Positions 52,147 through 61,507 of a stretch of DNA of 64,000 nt are shown here, in pieces. Positions within the stretch are counted from its first letter, which is position 1, and each line of letters opens with the position of its first letter. Both the position numbers and the translations under genes were made by a program. The notes under the pieces are model-generated. The model searched no databases. It was not told the origin of the DNA and saw only the letters and a program-made list of their open reading frames with translations. Location: positions 1,302,001 to 1,366,000 of the forward strand of contig NZ_CP014307.1 in assembly GCF_001557535.2 (NCBI RefSeq). The letters run 5' to 3'. Source of the stretch: Burkholderia sp. PAMC 26561 (GTDB taxonomy: Bacteria > Pseudomonadota > Gammaproteobacteria > Burkholderiales > Burkholderiaceae).

Positions 52147-52662
52147 TCAGGCGGATTGCATCGCGCCCAGGTAATCGAGTTTCCCGACCGGCACGCCGAG
52201 CTGGCGCAGGATGTCGTACGCGGTAACCACGTGGAAATAAAAGTTTGGCAGCGCGAATAAAAACAAGTAGTCGCTGCCGCTGAACGTTATTTCACCAGCG
52301 CGTTGCTTCAGCGTGACCTCGCGCGTTTCGCTGCCTTCGAGCGTCGATTGATCGACGGTTTTCAGATACGCCAACGTTTTCGTCAAGCGTTCACGCAACT
52401 CGGCGAAGGTCGTTTCGGTATCGTCGAAACTCGGCGCTTCGACGCCTGAAAGACGAACTGCCGAAAGCTTCGATGTATCGCTTGCGCGCTGGATCTGTCC
52501 GGTGAACGGCAGCATGTCTTCGATCAACCGGGTCGACGTGATGTCGGTGTCTCCCAGTCCTTTCTCTTTCGCGTGGGTTTCGGCTTTGGCGATCAGTGAA
52601 ACGAGTACGTCGAGACCGCGGATGAATACAGGAATGCTTGCGCGATACATGGATACGGACAT
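52147..52662 (-). CDS. DUF1993 protein
   Basis: 171 residues from the ATG at 52662 (AAGGAACACCGCC upstream). DUF1993 has an all-helical, DinB-like fold. Seen: MSVSMYRASIPVFIRGLDVLVSLI, the LIEDMLPFTGQIQRASDTSK block and FALPNFYFHVVTAYDILRQLGVPVGKLDYLG at the end, a complete match to the family. Reaction unknown. Convergent with acvB. Confidence 0.93.
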   Translation of the reverse strand: MSVSMYRASIPVFIRGLDVLVSLIAKAETHAKEKGLGDTDITSTRLIEDMLPFTGQIQRASDTSKLSAVRLSGVEAPSFDDTETTFAELRERLTKTLAYLKTVDQSTLEGSETREVTLKQRAGEITFSGSDYLFLFALPNFYFHVVTAYDILRQLGVPVGKLDYLGAMQSA

Positions 52663-52887
52663 GGCGGTGTTCCTTTTTTGCTGAGTCCTGACTGGACGGG
52701 GCCTCAGCATACCGGGACGCGACGTGTAGCGCTTTTTCGACTGATCGCGCCTGATTGTGCCCGATTTTGCTGGAAGCGGTCCCATTGATATCAGCGTTCG
52801 ATTCGCTTTCGTTCCACGGGCAATTCCGCGCCCGAAGCGCCGCCAATCCCGGCTATCATTCGTTTTTAAACGGCCGGGACGCCCGTC

Positions 52888-54351
52888 ATGATCTCAGACG
52901 ACCTTACACAAGAAACACAGCGCATCGACCGTGACGCTTTGCGTGAATTCATCGACCGCAAGTGGGATGACGAGATCCTGCCCGCGCTGACCGATTACAT
53001 CGCGGTGCCTGCAAAGAGCCCCATGTTCGATCTCGACTGGATGAAGAACGGTTTCATCGAGCGTGTGATTACGGATGCCGCGCAATGGGCCGAACGTCAG
53101 CCGGTGCGTGGCCTGAAAGTCGAAATAATCCGCTTGCCCGATCGCACACCCGTGATCTTTTTCGAGGCGCCGGCCACGCGTTCGAACAGCCGCGACACCA
53201 TCGTGCTCTACGGCCATCTCGACAAGCAACCCGAGTTCGACGGCTGGCGCCGCGACCTGGGCCCATGGTCGCCCAAGTTCGAAGACGGCAAGCTGTACGG
53301 CCGCGGCGGCGCGGACGACGGTTACGCAACGTACTCATCCATCAGCGCCATCGCCGCGCTCGATGCACAAGGCATCGAACGGCCGCGTTGCGTCGGCATC
53401 ATCGAAACGTGTGAAGAATCGGGTAGCTACGATCTGCTGCCATACGTTGACGCGCTGCGCGATCGGCTCGGAGAAGTCAGCCTCGTCGTCTGCCTTGATT
53501 CGGGCGCGGGCAATTATGATCAGTTATGGCTCACCACGTCGCTGCGCGGCCTGGTTGCGGGTGACCTGGAAGTACAAGTGCTTGACGAAGGCATCCACTC
53601 CGGCACGAACGGCGGCATTGCGCCGTCGACGTTCCGGATCATGCGCCGGTTGCTTGAACGGCTCGAGGATTCGAGCACGGGCAATCTGCTGCCGAAGGGG
53701 TTTCATTGCGATATCCCGTCGCGGCGTTTGACGGAAGCCGAAGCGACGGCAAAAATTCTCGGCGACGATGTCTGGAAGAAGTTGCCCTGGACCTGCGGCC
53801 AGAACGGCGGCACGGTATTGCCCGTCACCACCGATCCGCGTCAGGCGCTGCTCGACTCCACCTGGCGGCCGTCGCTGGCGGTGACCGGGGCGGCGGGCTT
53901 GCCATCGCTGATTGATGCCGGAAATGTCCTGCGCCCGCGCACCGCGTTCAAGCTCTCGCTGCGTTTGCCGCCGCTGGTCGAGGCAACTACGGCGCTCGCC
54001 GAACTCAAGTCCTTGCTCGAAGCCGATCCGCCTTACAACGCGAAGGTCACGTTCAAGGCCGAGCGCGGCGAAGCGACGGGCTGGAGCGCACCGGACCTCG
54101 CGCCGTGGCTCGACGAAGCATTGAACGACGCATCGCGCAGGCATTTTGGCGCAGACGTCGCATTCCTCGGACAGGGCGGCACCATTCCGCTGATGAGCAC
54201 GTTGCAGGCGGGTTTTCCACGTTCGCAGTTCATGGTGTGCGGCGTGCTGGGACCAAGATCGAATGCGCACGGCCCGAATGAATTCCTGCACGTGCCGTTC
54301 GCCAAAAAACTCACGGCGACGGTCGCCGAAGTGATTGCCGCAACGCCTTGA
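52888..54351 (+). CDS. M20-family metallopeptidase
   Basis: 487 residues. Two-zinc exopeptidase with a lid domain. YGHLDKQPEFDGW holds the first His and Asp; LYGRGGADDGYATYSSISA the bridging Asp; ETCEESGS the catalytic Glu pair; GGTIPLMSTLQAGF near the end the last His region and NAHGPNEFLHVPFAK the final zinc His. It belongs to the large dipeptidase (carnosinase-like) group. No signal peptide. Strong terminator follows. Confidence 0.93.
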   Translation: MISDDLTQETQRIDRDALREFIDRKWDDEILPALTDYIAVPAKSPMFDLDWMKNGFIERVITDAAQWAERQPVRGLKVEIIRLPDRTPVIFFEAPATRSNSRDTIVLYGHLDKQPEFDGWRRDLGPWSPKFEDGKLYGRGGADDGYATYSSISAIAALDAQGIERPRCVGIIETCEESGSYDLLPYVDALRDRLGEVSLVVCLDSGAGNYDQLWLTTSLRGLVAGDLEVQVLDEGIHSGTNGGIAPSTFRIMRRLLERLEDSSTGNLLPKGFHCDIPSRRLTEAEATAKILGDDVWKKLPWTCGQNGGTVLPVTTDPRQALLDSTWRPSLAVTGAAGLPSLIDAGNVLRPRTAFKLSLRLPPLVEATTALAELKSLLEADPPYNAKVTFKAERGEATGWSAPDLAPWLDEALNDASRRHFGADVAFLGQGGTIPLMSTLQAGFPRSQFMVCGVLGPRSNAHGPNEFLHVPFAKKLTATVAEVIAATP

Positions 54352-54368
54352 AGACTTGTCATCGATAA

Positions 54369-54407
54369 TGAAAAGGCGCGCAGCTTCCAGCGCGCCTTTT
54401 CGTTTTT
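54369..54407 (+). terminator. Terminator after the M20 peptidase gene
   Basis: AAAAGGCGCG (54371-54380) pairs with CGCGCCTTTT (54391-54400), followed by CGTTTTTT. Confidence 0.9.
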
Positions 54408-54468
54408 TATGGCCAGGCACACCATCGAATTTGTTGTGCAGCACTTTCGTGTCAGGAGACGCATTCGC

Positions 54469-55563
54469 ATGAACACTGAAAACACGCCCGAAGCACGGAT
54501 TCCCCGCGATACCTTGCACGCCTATGTGAGCGCGATCTGGACGCATGCCGGCAGCACGCCGCGTGAAGCGCAACTGGTTGCCGATCACCTCGTGATGGCG
54601 AACATGTCGGGTCACGATTCCCATGGCGTCGGCATGATCCCGCGCTACATGGCCTCACTCGGCGACGGCCAACTGAAGCTCAACACGCACGCCGAAATCG
54701 TCCGTGACGCCGGCGCGGTGCTGACTATCGACGGGAAGAAAGGGTTCGGGCAGGTCGTGGCGTTCGAGGCGATGGAACACGGCATCGAGCGCGCTCAAAA
54801 GCTCGGCGTGTGCGCGGTCGGCCTGCGCAATGCGCATCACATCGGGCGCATCGGGCATTGGGCCGAGCAATGCGCGGCGGCCGGGCTTGTATCGTTTCAC
54901 TTCGTCAATGTGGCGGGCGATCCCTTGGTCGCGCCGTTTGGCGGTATCGATCGACGCTTCGGCACGAACCCGTTTTGCGCCGCGTTCCCGCGTGAAGGGC
55001 GCGAACCGCTCGTGCTGGATTTCGCGACCTCGGGCATTGCTTACGGCAAGACGCGCGTGGCGTACAACAAGGGCGTGCAGGTTGCGCCAGGACATCTGAT
55101 CGACCATGCGGGCGTGCCGACCGTCGAACCGAAAGTCATGCATGAAGCACCGTTCGGGTCGTTGACGGCGATGGGCGCACACAAGGGCTACGGCCTCGCC
55201 GCGATGTGCGAGATTTTCGGCGGCGCGTTGTCGGGTGGCTACACGACGCATGAAAGCACGCTCGATACCACCAACGCAATCATCAACTGCATGACGTCGG
55301 TGATCGTCAATCCGAAGGCCTTCGATGCACCCGATGCCGAAGCCGAAGCGGACGCGTTCGTGGAATGGGTGAAAGCCTCGCCGCTTGCCGCGAATACGGA
55401 CAGGATCATGGTTCCGGGCGAACCGGAACGCGCGCGGCGCGCGGAACTGGAAGTGAAGGGCGTGCCCGTCGATCCGACGACGTGGCAGCAGATCCATGAC
55501 GCGGCGGTGAAGGCGGGAATGCCTGCCGCGGAAATCGATGGATATCTGAAGGCGCTGCGTTAG
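54469..55563 (+). CDS. Ldh-family malate/L-lactate/ureidoglycolate dehydrogenase
   Basis: 364 residues from the ATG at 54469 (CAGGAG upstream). NAD(P)-dependent oxidoreductase of the Ldh2/YlbC family. Seen: DSHGVGMIPRYM with the catalytic His, NAHHIGRIGHWAEQCA, and GAHKGYGLAAMCEIFGGALSGG near residue 240. Acts on 2-hydroxy acids or related compounds; the substrate cannot be told. No operon partner. Confidence 0.92.
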   Translation: MNTENTPEARIPRDTLHAYVSAIWTHAGSTPREAQLVADHLVMANMSGHDSHGVGMIPRYMASLGDGQLKLNTHAEIVRDAGAVLTIDGKKGFGQVVAFEAMEHGIERAQKLGVCAVGLRNAHHIGRIGHWAEQCAAAGLVSFHFVNVAGDPLVAPFGGIDRRFGTNPFCAAFPREGREPLVLDFATSGIAYGKTRVAYNKGVQVAPGHLIDHAGVPTVEPKVMHEAPFGSLTAMGAHKGYGLAAMCEIFGGALSGGYTTHESTLDTTNAIINCMTSVIVNPKAFDAPDAEAEADAFVEWVKASPLAANTDRIMVPGEPERARRAELEVKGVPVDPTTWQQIHDAAVKAGMPAAEIDGYLKALR

Positions 55564-55580
55564 ACGCTTTATCCGCATGT

Positions 55581-55610
55581 AAAAAAGCGGCCGGTTTCGC
55601 AACCGGCCGC
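55581..55610 (-). terminator. Terminator between convergent genes
   Basis: GCGGCCGGTT (55587-55596) pairs with AACCGGCCGC (55601-55610); the A-run at 55581-55586 is a T-run on the reverse strand. Confidence 0.85.
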
Positions 55611-55631
55611 GCTGTTTCAGGCAATAAGCGC

Positions 55632-56528
55632 TTACTTGAGCATCTCGTCGCGAATCCAGTCGGTCACCGACGTGCGCTTCGGCGTCCATCCGAGCAATCC
55701 ACGCGCGTGCCTGCCACGAACCCGGCTGTTCGATCCCAGCCCGTACGACGCCATCTCGTAGCCCCATTCCTTCTTCGCCTCCTCGAGCGGCCAGTCTTGC
55801 GGTTCGCCCAGATTCAGCGCCTTGGCCATCGCCCTGGTCATTTCGTGGAACGCCGCTTCGCCGCTTTCGACGAAATAGAACGTGCCCGCCGGGCTCTTTT
55901 CCAGCGCGCGAGCATAGAGATCGGCGACATCGTCGATATGCACATTCGACCAGATATTGCGTCCCGGCCCGACATGCCGGACGATGCCGCTTTTCTGCGC
56001 CTGGGAAAGCAGGCGCGGCAACTGGACGCTTTTCGCGGTTTTCATGGCGCCGTGACCGTAGATCAGCGTGTTGCACAGCACCGAGGCGCGCACGCCACGG
56101 GTGGCTGCGTCGAGCACGAGGTTGTCGATGGCTACGCGCGCCGCTTTATCGGCGGTCGGTTCCGGCAGCGTGTCCTCGTGGTAGATCGCAGCCGAGCCTT
56201 CGCCGCCGGAAGCGTCGCCGACGATGCTCGATCCGCTCGTATGCAGCAACGGCTTGTCCGATCCCGCCAGCCCTTCGATCAACGCTTCCACCGCTCCGCG
56301 ATGGTCGCTGTTCGCGGCGTTGATGACGCCATCGGCGGCCCTGGCTTCGGCAATCAGCAGATCGCGGTCATCGAGCGTGCCGATCACAGGCTCCACGCCC
56401 AGTTGCTTCAGTTCGGCCGCCTGGTCGGCGCGGCGGATCAGCCCGCGAACCTGATGTCCGTTGCGCGCGAGGTGCGCTGCGATCGTTCCGCCGATAAACC
56501 CGCTTGCGCCCGTCACAAATACCTTCAT
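55632..56528 (-). CDS. NAD-dependent epimerase/dehydratase (extended SDR)
   Basis: 298 residues from the ATG at 56528, 8 nt after AGGAG; an ATG two codons upstream has no room for a site. GASGFIGGTIAAHL is the NAD motif, YGHGAMKTAK replaces the usual YxxxK, so the catalytic Tyr/Lys are not in the typical place. Related to nucleoside-diphosphate-sugar epimerases and NmrA-like proteins. Divergent from a LysR gene that probably regulates it. Confidence 0.9.
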   Translation of the reverse strand: MKVFVTGASGFIGGTIAAHLARNGHQVRGLIRRADQAAELKQLGVEPVIGTLDDRDLLIAEARAADGVINAANSDHRGAVEALIEGLAGSDKPLLHTSGSSIVGDASGGEGSAAIYHEDTLPEPTADKAARVAIDNLVLDAATRGVRASVLCNTLIYGHGAMKTAKSVQLPRLLSQAQKSGIVRHVGPGRNIWSNVHIDDVADLYARALEKSPAGTFYFVESGEAAFHEMTRAMAKALNLGEPQDWPLEEAKKEWGYEMASYGLGSNSRVRGRHARGLLGWTPKRTSVTDWIRDEMLK

Positions 56529-56544
56529 GTCCATTCTCCTTTGA

Positions 56545-56558
56545 TGATTCCTGAATCA
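56545..56558. promoter_or_regulatory. Palindrome between epimerase and LysR genes
   Basis: TGATTC-CT-GAATCA, perfect 6-bp arms, in the 114-bp divergent gap. LysR proteins bind such dyads. Confidence 0.45.
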
Positions 56559-56642
56559 ATGGACCTAGTATCGCTCGGTTCTACTTTCGCAAAAACGATG
56601 TTAGTCTCAAATCAATCTTGACTATGCATCAACAATCGCACG

Positions 56643-57527
56643 ATGAAAACCACCACCGAAGAATTGCTCGCTTTCGTGACCGTGATCGACGCCGGTTCGA
56701 TCACGGCCGCCGCGGAAGCTTTGCAGCAAACGGTTTCGGGTGTCAGCCGCGCGCTCACCCGGCTCGAAACCAAGCTCGATTCCACGCTGATTCGCCGCAC
56801 CACGCGCCGGCTCCAGCTTACTGACGAAGGCGAACTCTTCCTTGTGCGCGCCCGGGCCATCCTCGCCGCAATGGAAGACGCCGAGGAATCCATCGCCCGG
56901 CAGCGCGAACGGCCGGCGGGGCGCTTGCGGGTGGACGCGGCGTCGCCGTTCATGCTCCATTGCATCGTCCCGCACGTGCAGGCGTTCGCTGCGGCTTATC
57001 CCGAAATCGTCCTGGAATTGAGCAGCAACGAGCGGTTTGTCGACTTGATGGAGCAACGCGTGGATATTGCGATCCGGATCGGCGCGCTGCAGGATTCCAC
57101 GCTGCACGCGCGCTCGCTCGGCAGCAGCCGGTTGCGGATACTCGCGAGTCCTGGATATCTTGCCGAGCACGGCGAGCCGCGAACGGTGGCGGAGTTGAAG
57201 GGACATCGGCTGATCGGATTTACCGCGCCCGAGAGCCTGAACGACTGGCCTTTGCTCAGTGACGACGTCCGCTTCAGGATCGTGCCGGACATTGCGGCGT
57301 CGAGCGGGGAAACCATGCGCCAGCTTGCTCTCGCCGACGGCGGTATCGTATGTCTCGCGTCCTACATGACCCACGCCGATGTCGCGGGCGGGCGCCTTCG
57401 GACCGTCATGGACAGCGCGTGGCTCGACGTCAGGCAACCGGTCAGCGCGGTGTTTTACCAGAGCGCGTCGATGGCCGGACGCGCCAAGGCCTTCCTCGAT
57501 TTTCTTGCGGGACGGTTGGTGCTGTGA
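56643..57527 (+). CDS. LysR-family regulator
   Basis: 294 residues. Winged helix-turn-helix residues 5-62 (LLAFVTVIDAGSITAAAEALQQTVSGVSRAL); the effector domain from residue 90 has the group's ERFVDLMEQRVDIAIRIG. Divergent from the epimerase gene, its likely target. The RidA gene starts 51 bp after the stop and may be separately transcribed. Confidence 0.92.
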   Translation: MKTTTEELLAFVTVIDAGSITAAAEALQQTVSGVSRALTRLETKLDSTLIRRTTRRLQLTDEGELFLVRARAILAAMEDAEESIARQRERPAGRLRVDAASPFMLHCIVPHVQAFAAAYPEIVLELSSNERFVDLMEQRVDIAIRIGALQDSTLHARSLGSSRLRILASPGYLAEHGEPRTVAELKGHRLIGFTAPESLNDWPLLSDDVRFRIVPDIAASSGETMRQLALADGGIVCLASYMTHADVAGGRLRTVMDSAWLDVRQPVSAVFYQSASMAGRAKAFLDFLAGRLVL

Positions 57528-57578
57528 GCAGGTGGTCGTATGCTGCCGTCTGACCTTTCTTGATATTTGAGTCTATTC

Positions 57579-57962
57579 ATGCCTATCGAACGAATCAACG
57601 CACCGGGCCTTCCGGTTCCCGCCGGCCATTACAGCCATGCCACGCGCGCCGGCAATCTCATCTGCGTTTCCGGCCAGTTGCCGATGCGCCCCGACGGCAC
57701 GCATACCGGCGACTTGCCGTTCGAAGAGCAGGCGCGGCAAACGCTCGAAAACGTCAGCACGGTGCTGGCCGCGGCCGGCGCGGGTCTGCAGGATGTGATC
57801 GAGGTGACTGTCTATCTGGTCGGCGTGGATCACTGGAAGGCGTTCAACGAGATCTACGCGAGCCACTTCGGCGAGTGGAAACCGGCTCGGGCAGTGGTGC
57901 CGGTCGGCGCGCTGCATTATGGATATCTGATCGAGATCGCGGCGCGCGCCTGGGTTGAATAG
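57579..57962 (+). CDS. RidA-family protein (Rid/YjgF)
   Basis: 127 residues. Trimer-forming enamine/imine deaminase family. Conserved ends PVPAGHYSHATRAGNLICVSGQLP and ARAVVPVGALHYGYLIEIAARAW; the Arg that binds the carboxylate is in WKPARAVVPV. The length and the FEEQARQTLENVSTVLAAAGAGLQDV block fit. Start at the ATG 57579 (a TTG at 57567 is possible); the ribosome site is weak. Confidence 0.93.
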   Translation: MPIERINAPGLPVPAGHYSHATRAGNLICVSGQLPMRPDGTHTGDLPFEEQARQTLENVSTVLAAAGAGLQDVIEVTVYLVGVDHWKAFNEIYASHFGEWKPARAVVPVGALHYGYLIEIAARAWVE

Positions 57963-58045
57963 CCGGCAGTGAGTTGGCGCCGCGCGGTATCGCTTTTATC
58001 ATGGCCGGGTTGTATCAATCACGCGGGTCCATCGAGGGTGACGTC

Positions 58046-59500
58046 ATGATCCAACTCGTGTTGCTGCTGCTGGGCGTCGACTACTTGCGCCGCCGATGGA
58101 TCACGCTGGCAGTGGCCGGCGGCATCTGGCTCGTGATCGGCGTGCTCGTTTTCATCGATGCCCTCGATGGCGTCCTCTACTTTCCCATTCACTTTTTCGC
58201 GTGGCTGTTGCTGATCGAGGGCATCGCAACGCTTGCCGCGGCGGGTACGGGCGTTGGCGGCCAGCGAACACTGCGTTACGTGAAGGGTGCGGCTTTCGTG
58301 CTGGCGGCGCTGCTGATCATGGCGGGTCATCATCACGGCAACTTCGTGTTGTCGATGATCTTCGGCACCTTGTTTCTCGCCGATGGCCTGCTGCAATCCG
58401 TCTCGGCAGTCGTTGTCCGTTACAGCCGATGGAGGATGGTGCTGGCGCTGGCGATCATCGAAATCCTGCTTGCTGTCTTCTTTTTCCAGCCGTATCCGAC
58501 GCATTACGTGGGCACGGCACCTTATGCGATCGGGCTTGGACTTGCGTTCGGCGGCTGGAACATGCTGCTGATCGCGTTTCGCGTGCGTCGCATGGAAAGC
58601 CTGCCTCCCGAAACCAAAAAGACGCTGGCCTTGTCCGATGACGTCATTACCGATCCTGCCATGGCCGAGAAATCGGCAGCCGCGAAAGCCGTGGCGAGTG
58701 CGAGTGCCACCGAAGCCGATGCCCCGTTCGAATGGGATGGCCCGCCCGCCGCCGATGAAAAAGCCCTTACTGTGCACGTCTGGACGCCGGTCGGCTCTGC
58801 GCGGGCGCAGGCAAACCGGCGGCTGATCGTGGACCGCTACATTGCCGCCGTCGATGCCAACGGCGTCATTTCCACCGGCCACGCGGCGCTGGAATCGCCG
58901 GAAGGCATTTATATCAGCCTGTATCCGGGGGTCGAGATCGATCGCTCGCCCGACGAGTTTGGCCGCATCCTCCGTGCGACGCGCGAGAACAACGTGCCTG
59001 GCGTGTTCCAGCCGGACTACCCGACGGAGTCGACGGCTTGGTGCGAATCCACGACACGCGTGCGTATCCGGAACTATCGACCGGAGCGGCTGAACGCGTT
59101 CTGGGAGAAGTATCGGGAGGACCCGACTTACAACCTGACTTACCGCAATTGTTCCAGTACCGTCTCCAATGCGCTGGAGGCCGCACTGGAAGGGACGGTA
59201 GGAACCTTTCATGGCCGTGATACCGGCTGGCGTTCGTTCCTGCGCCTGCTGGTCACGCCCGAACTCTGGGTCGCGGCGCAGATCCGCAAGCGCGCCGCGA
59301 CAATGGCGTGGACGCCCGGCCTCACGCTCGATTACGCGCGGGCGTTGAGCATGCTCGCCGATCCGCGCCCGTTCAGCTATCTCAAGATGACACGTCTCGC
59401 CGTGCGCAAGATGCTGCGCTCACGGCGTCAGTGGCGACAAGAAACATCCGACGCCGCGGATGCCCGGGCAGGGCGCATGGACGGCACGCGGGCTTCGTAG
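58046..59500 (+). CDS. HdeD-like membrane domain fused to a permuted papain-like domain
   Basis: 484 residues from the ATG at 58046 (GAGGGTGACG upstream). Residues 15-180 form six membrane segments like HdeD/DUF308 (acid-stress membrane proteins). After an Ala/Ser/Glu-rich linker (185-240) comes a domain in which His279 (STGHAALES) precedes Cys369 (YRNCSSTVSNALEAALEG), the order expected for circularly permuted papain-like (NlpC/P60-like or LRAT-like) hydrolases. The Asn-Cys-Ser box is the typical nucleophile setting. Target unknown; the domain would face the cytosol or periplasm depending on span number. Single gene. Confidence 0.8.
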   Translation: MIQLVLLLLGVDYLRRRWITLAVAGGIWLVIGVLVFIDALDGVLYFPIHFFAWLLLIEGIATLAAAGTGVGGQRTLRYVKGAAFVLAALLIMAGHHHGNFVLSMIFGTLFLADGLLQSVSAVVVRYSRWRMVLALAIIEILLAVFFFQPYPTHYVGTAPYAIGLGLAFGGWNMLLIAFRVRRMESLPPETKKTLALSDDVITDPAMAEKSAAAKAVASASATEADAPFEWDGPPAADEKALTVHVWTPVGSARAQANRRLIVDRYIAAVDANGVISTGHAALESPEGIYISLYPGVEIDRSPDEFGRILRATRENNVPGVFQPDYPTESTAWCESTTRVRIRNYRPERLNAFWEKYREDPTYNLTYRNCSSTVSNALEAALEGTVGTFHGRDTGWRSFLRLLVTPELWVAAQIRKRAATMAWTPGLTLDYARALSMLADPRPFSYLKMTRLAVRKMLRSRRQWRQETSDAADARAGRMDGTRAS

Positions 59501-59525
59501 TGGCTTGTCCGGGGCTTAAGCCGCA

Positions 59526-61214
59526 TCAAGCCAGATCGAGCGCCGCAGTCAGATCACCCAGCGGCGCTTCACCATTTGCCACAAACGCCCGGTCCCTCGC
59601 GACCACTCCCTCAAGCGGCACCAGGCCATGCACGCGGGTGATGAAGCGCAAGATCGAGTTCGTGTCGTAGACCGTATGGTCGACCAGACCTTTCCTTGCA
59701 AACGGCGCGATCACGAGCGCCGGAATGCGCGATCCGGGGCCCCACCGGTCGCCCTTCGGCGGCGCCACATGATCCCACCAGCCGCCGTTTTCATCGTGCG
59801 TGATGATGACGACTGTGTTGTCCCACTGCGGCCCGCGCTGAATCCGCTCCACGATATTCGACAGATGCCGGTCGCCCGATTCCACGTCGGCATAACCCGC
59901 ATGCATGTTCAGGTTGCCCTGCGGCTTGTAGAACGCCACGGGCGGCAGCCGGCCTGCATCGATATCCGCGATGAACTTGTTCGTTGAAGCATCCTCGCCC
60001 ACGCCGGCGTCGCGCAAGTGCTGGGTGCGTGCAAGCGTGCCCGGTGCGAAGCTGCTGAAATAGTTGAATGGCTGGTGGTGATACTGGAAGTCGGGAAGCA
60101 TGCCGGTGTCGCGATGCGTGAGCGCGAACTCCCACGCGCCGCCATACCACGCCCAGTCCACCCCTTTGTCCGACAAGCGGTCGCCGATCGTCGCGTAGGT
60201 CTGCGGCGGCAACACCTTGTGATTCGAGGGATCGGCGAGCGTCGGATCGCCGCCTTCCGCGGGCCTGACGTTGCTCGGCTGATAGGGCGGCGCCATGGTG
60301 TTGACCGCGTAGCCGTCGGCCGTGAGCGCGCCGTCGTTCACATACGAGGGTGGTCCGTCGAGCGCCGAGGCCGGCGAGTCGGGCGCGAGTTTGAGCCGCG
60401 TACCTAGCGGATCGTCACCGTCGAGCACGGACAGCAGCTTTTTCGCCGGCCCGTTGTGCGCATCGGGATATCGCGGCGCCTGACCCGAAATCAGGAAGAT
60501 GTGATTGAGCCAGGAGCCGCCGAAAGCCGCCATGAAGAAGTTATCGCAGAGCACGTTCTGCTGCGCGATGCTCCAGAGTTTCAGCGACTTCGCCGAGTTG
60601 CGGTAATGCCCCATCACCAGGCCACCTGAATCACCCCAGGCAGCGAACTGGTTGTTGCGCCCGGCATTGATCTGCATCTGGTTTTGATAGAAACGATGTA
60701 CGAGGTCACGCGTGATGACGCCGTTGGGCAACGGCTGGCCTTCGGTATCGACGAGATGAAAGGGTCCGTTGGCAATACCGTCGATCTGCTTTTCCGAGAT
60801 CATGTAGCGTTTGCCGTCCACTTCCTGCGCCTGCGGCACGAGACCACCCCAGATTTTGGGCAGCACCGGCATAGGCGTGCGTCCGTCGCGGTCGAGCTGC
60901 ACATAGCGAGACGCGCGCACGGCTTCGAGCGGATATTTCACGCCCGGATAATTGCCCCACAGATTGCTGAAACTGCGATTCTCGGCGTAAATCACCACGA
61001 TATGCCGGACTTTTGCCTGCAGCGTGCGGTCGAGCGCGAGATCGGCAGCGGTCCTGGGCGTGCCCGTGCGGGAATCGAGGAGATCGCAGGCGCTCAGCGA
61101 CAATCCGCCCAGGCCGGCGAGGCCCATGCCAGCGACCAGCAGGCGGCGGCGAAATGGATCCTGGGGCAGGTCGGAAGTGGGTTGCTCGTCACGCGGATCG
61201 TCAGTCTGGCTCAT
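59526..61214 (-). CDS. Exported AcpA/phospholipase-C-family acid phosphatase
   Basis: 562 residues. The N-terminus RRRLLVAGMGLAGLGGLS resembles a twin-arginine signal, and SLSACD could be a lipobox (Cys near residue 43). The mature domain shows IVVIYAENRSFSNLWGNYPG, the catalytic Ser region of the family, FGGSWLNHIFLISGQAP, and HDENGGWWDHVAPP with later His/Asp metal ligands. Francisella AcpA removes phosphate from many substrates; Pseudomonas relatives cleave phospholipids. Start 61214 has AAGGAG. Confidence 0.92.
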   Translation of the reverse strand: MSQTDDPRDEQPTSDLPQDPFRRRLLVAGMGLAGLGGLSLSACDLLDSRTGTPRTAADLALDRTLQAKVRHIVVIYAENRSFSNLWGNYPGVKYPLEAVRASRYVQLDRDGRTPMPVLPKIWGGLVPQAQEVDGKRYMISEKQIDGIANGPFHLVDTEGQPLPNGVITRDLVHRFYQNQMQINAGRNNQFAAWGDSGGLVMGHYRNSAKSLKLWSIAQQNVLCDNFFMAAFGGSWLNHIFLISGQAPRYPDAHNGPAKKLLSVLDGDDPLGTRLKLAPDSPASALDGPPSYVNDGALTADGYAVNTMAPPYQPSNVRPAEGGDPTLADPSNHKVLPPQTYATIGDRLSDKGVDWAWYGGAWEFALTHRDTGMLPDFQYHHQPFNYFSSFAPGTLARTQHLRDAGVGEDASTNKFIADIDAGRLPPVAFYKPQGNLNMHAGYADVESGDRHLSNIVERIQRGPQWDNTVVIITHDENGGWWDHVAPPKGDRWGPGSRIPALVIAPFARKGLVDHTVYDTNSILRFITRVHGLVPLEGVVARDRAFVANGEAPLGDLTAALDLA

Positions 61215-61373
61215 GCACAGGCTCCTTCTTGGTTCTCGACAGGGCGCACCTTCGCGGTGCCCCGGCTCGGTCGTGCGAAAGAATAGTGTCGAATTTTCAG
61301 AGTCAAAGCAACGCAGGCGCGCTGCTCCTCACATTTCGTCTCCTGAATCGTGCACGTATCCGCCGATCTCCGA

Positions 61374-61461
61374 CAGTCGGCCAAATGGCATATGACGTGA
61401 AAACGAGATCGCGACAGCGAAAATGATCTCGTTCATAGCTCATATGCCATTCGGCCGACTG
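61374..61461. repeat. Large compound hairpin
   Basis: Outer arms 61374-61395 and 61440-61461 pair over 22 bases with one mismatch (CAGTCGGCC and AATGGCATATGA in the left arm); inner arms AACGAGATC (61402-61410) and GATCTCGTT (61425-61433) form a second stem. On the reverse strand the mismatch becomes a G-U pair. Confidence 0.75.
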
Positions 61462-61507
61462 GAAAGCGTCACGTCTCGCGACTACTATCGATCGAACTAC
61501 CCGGTTT

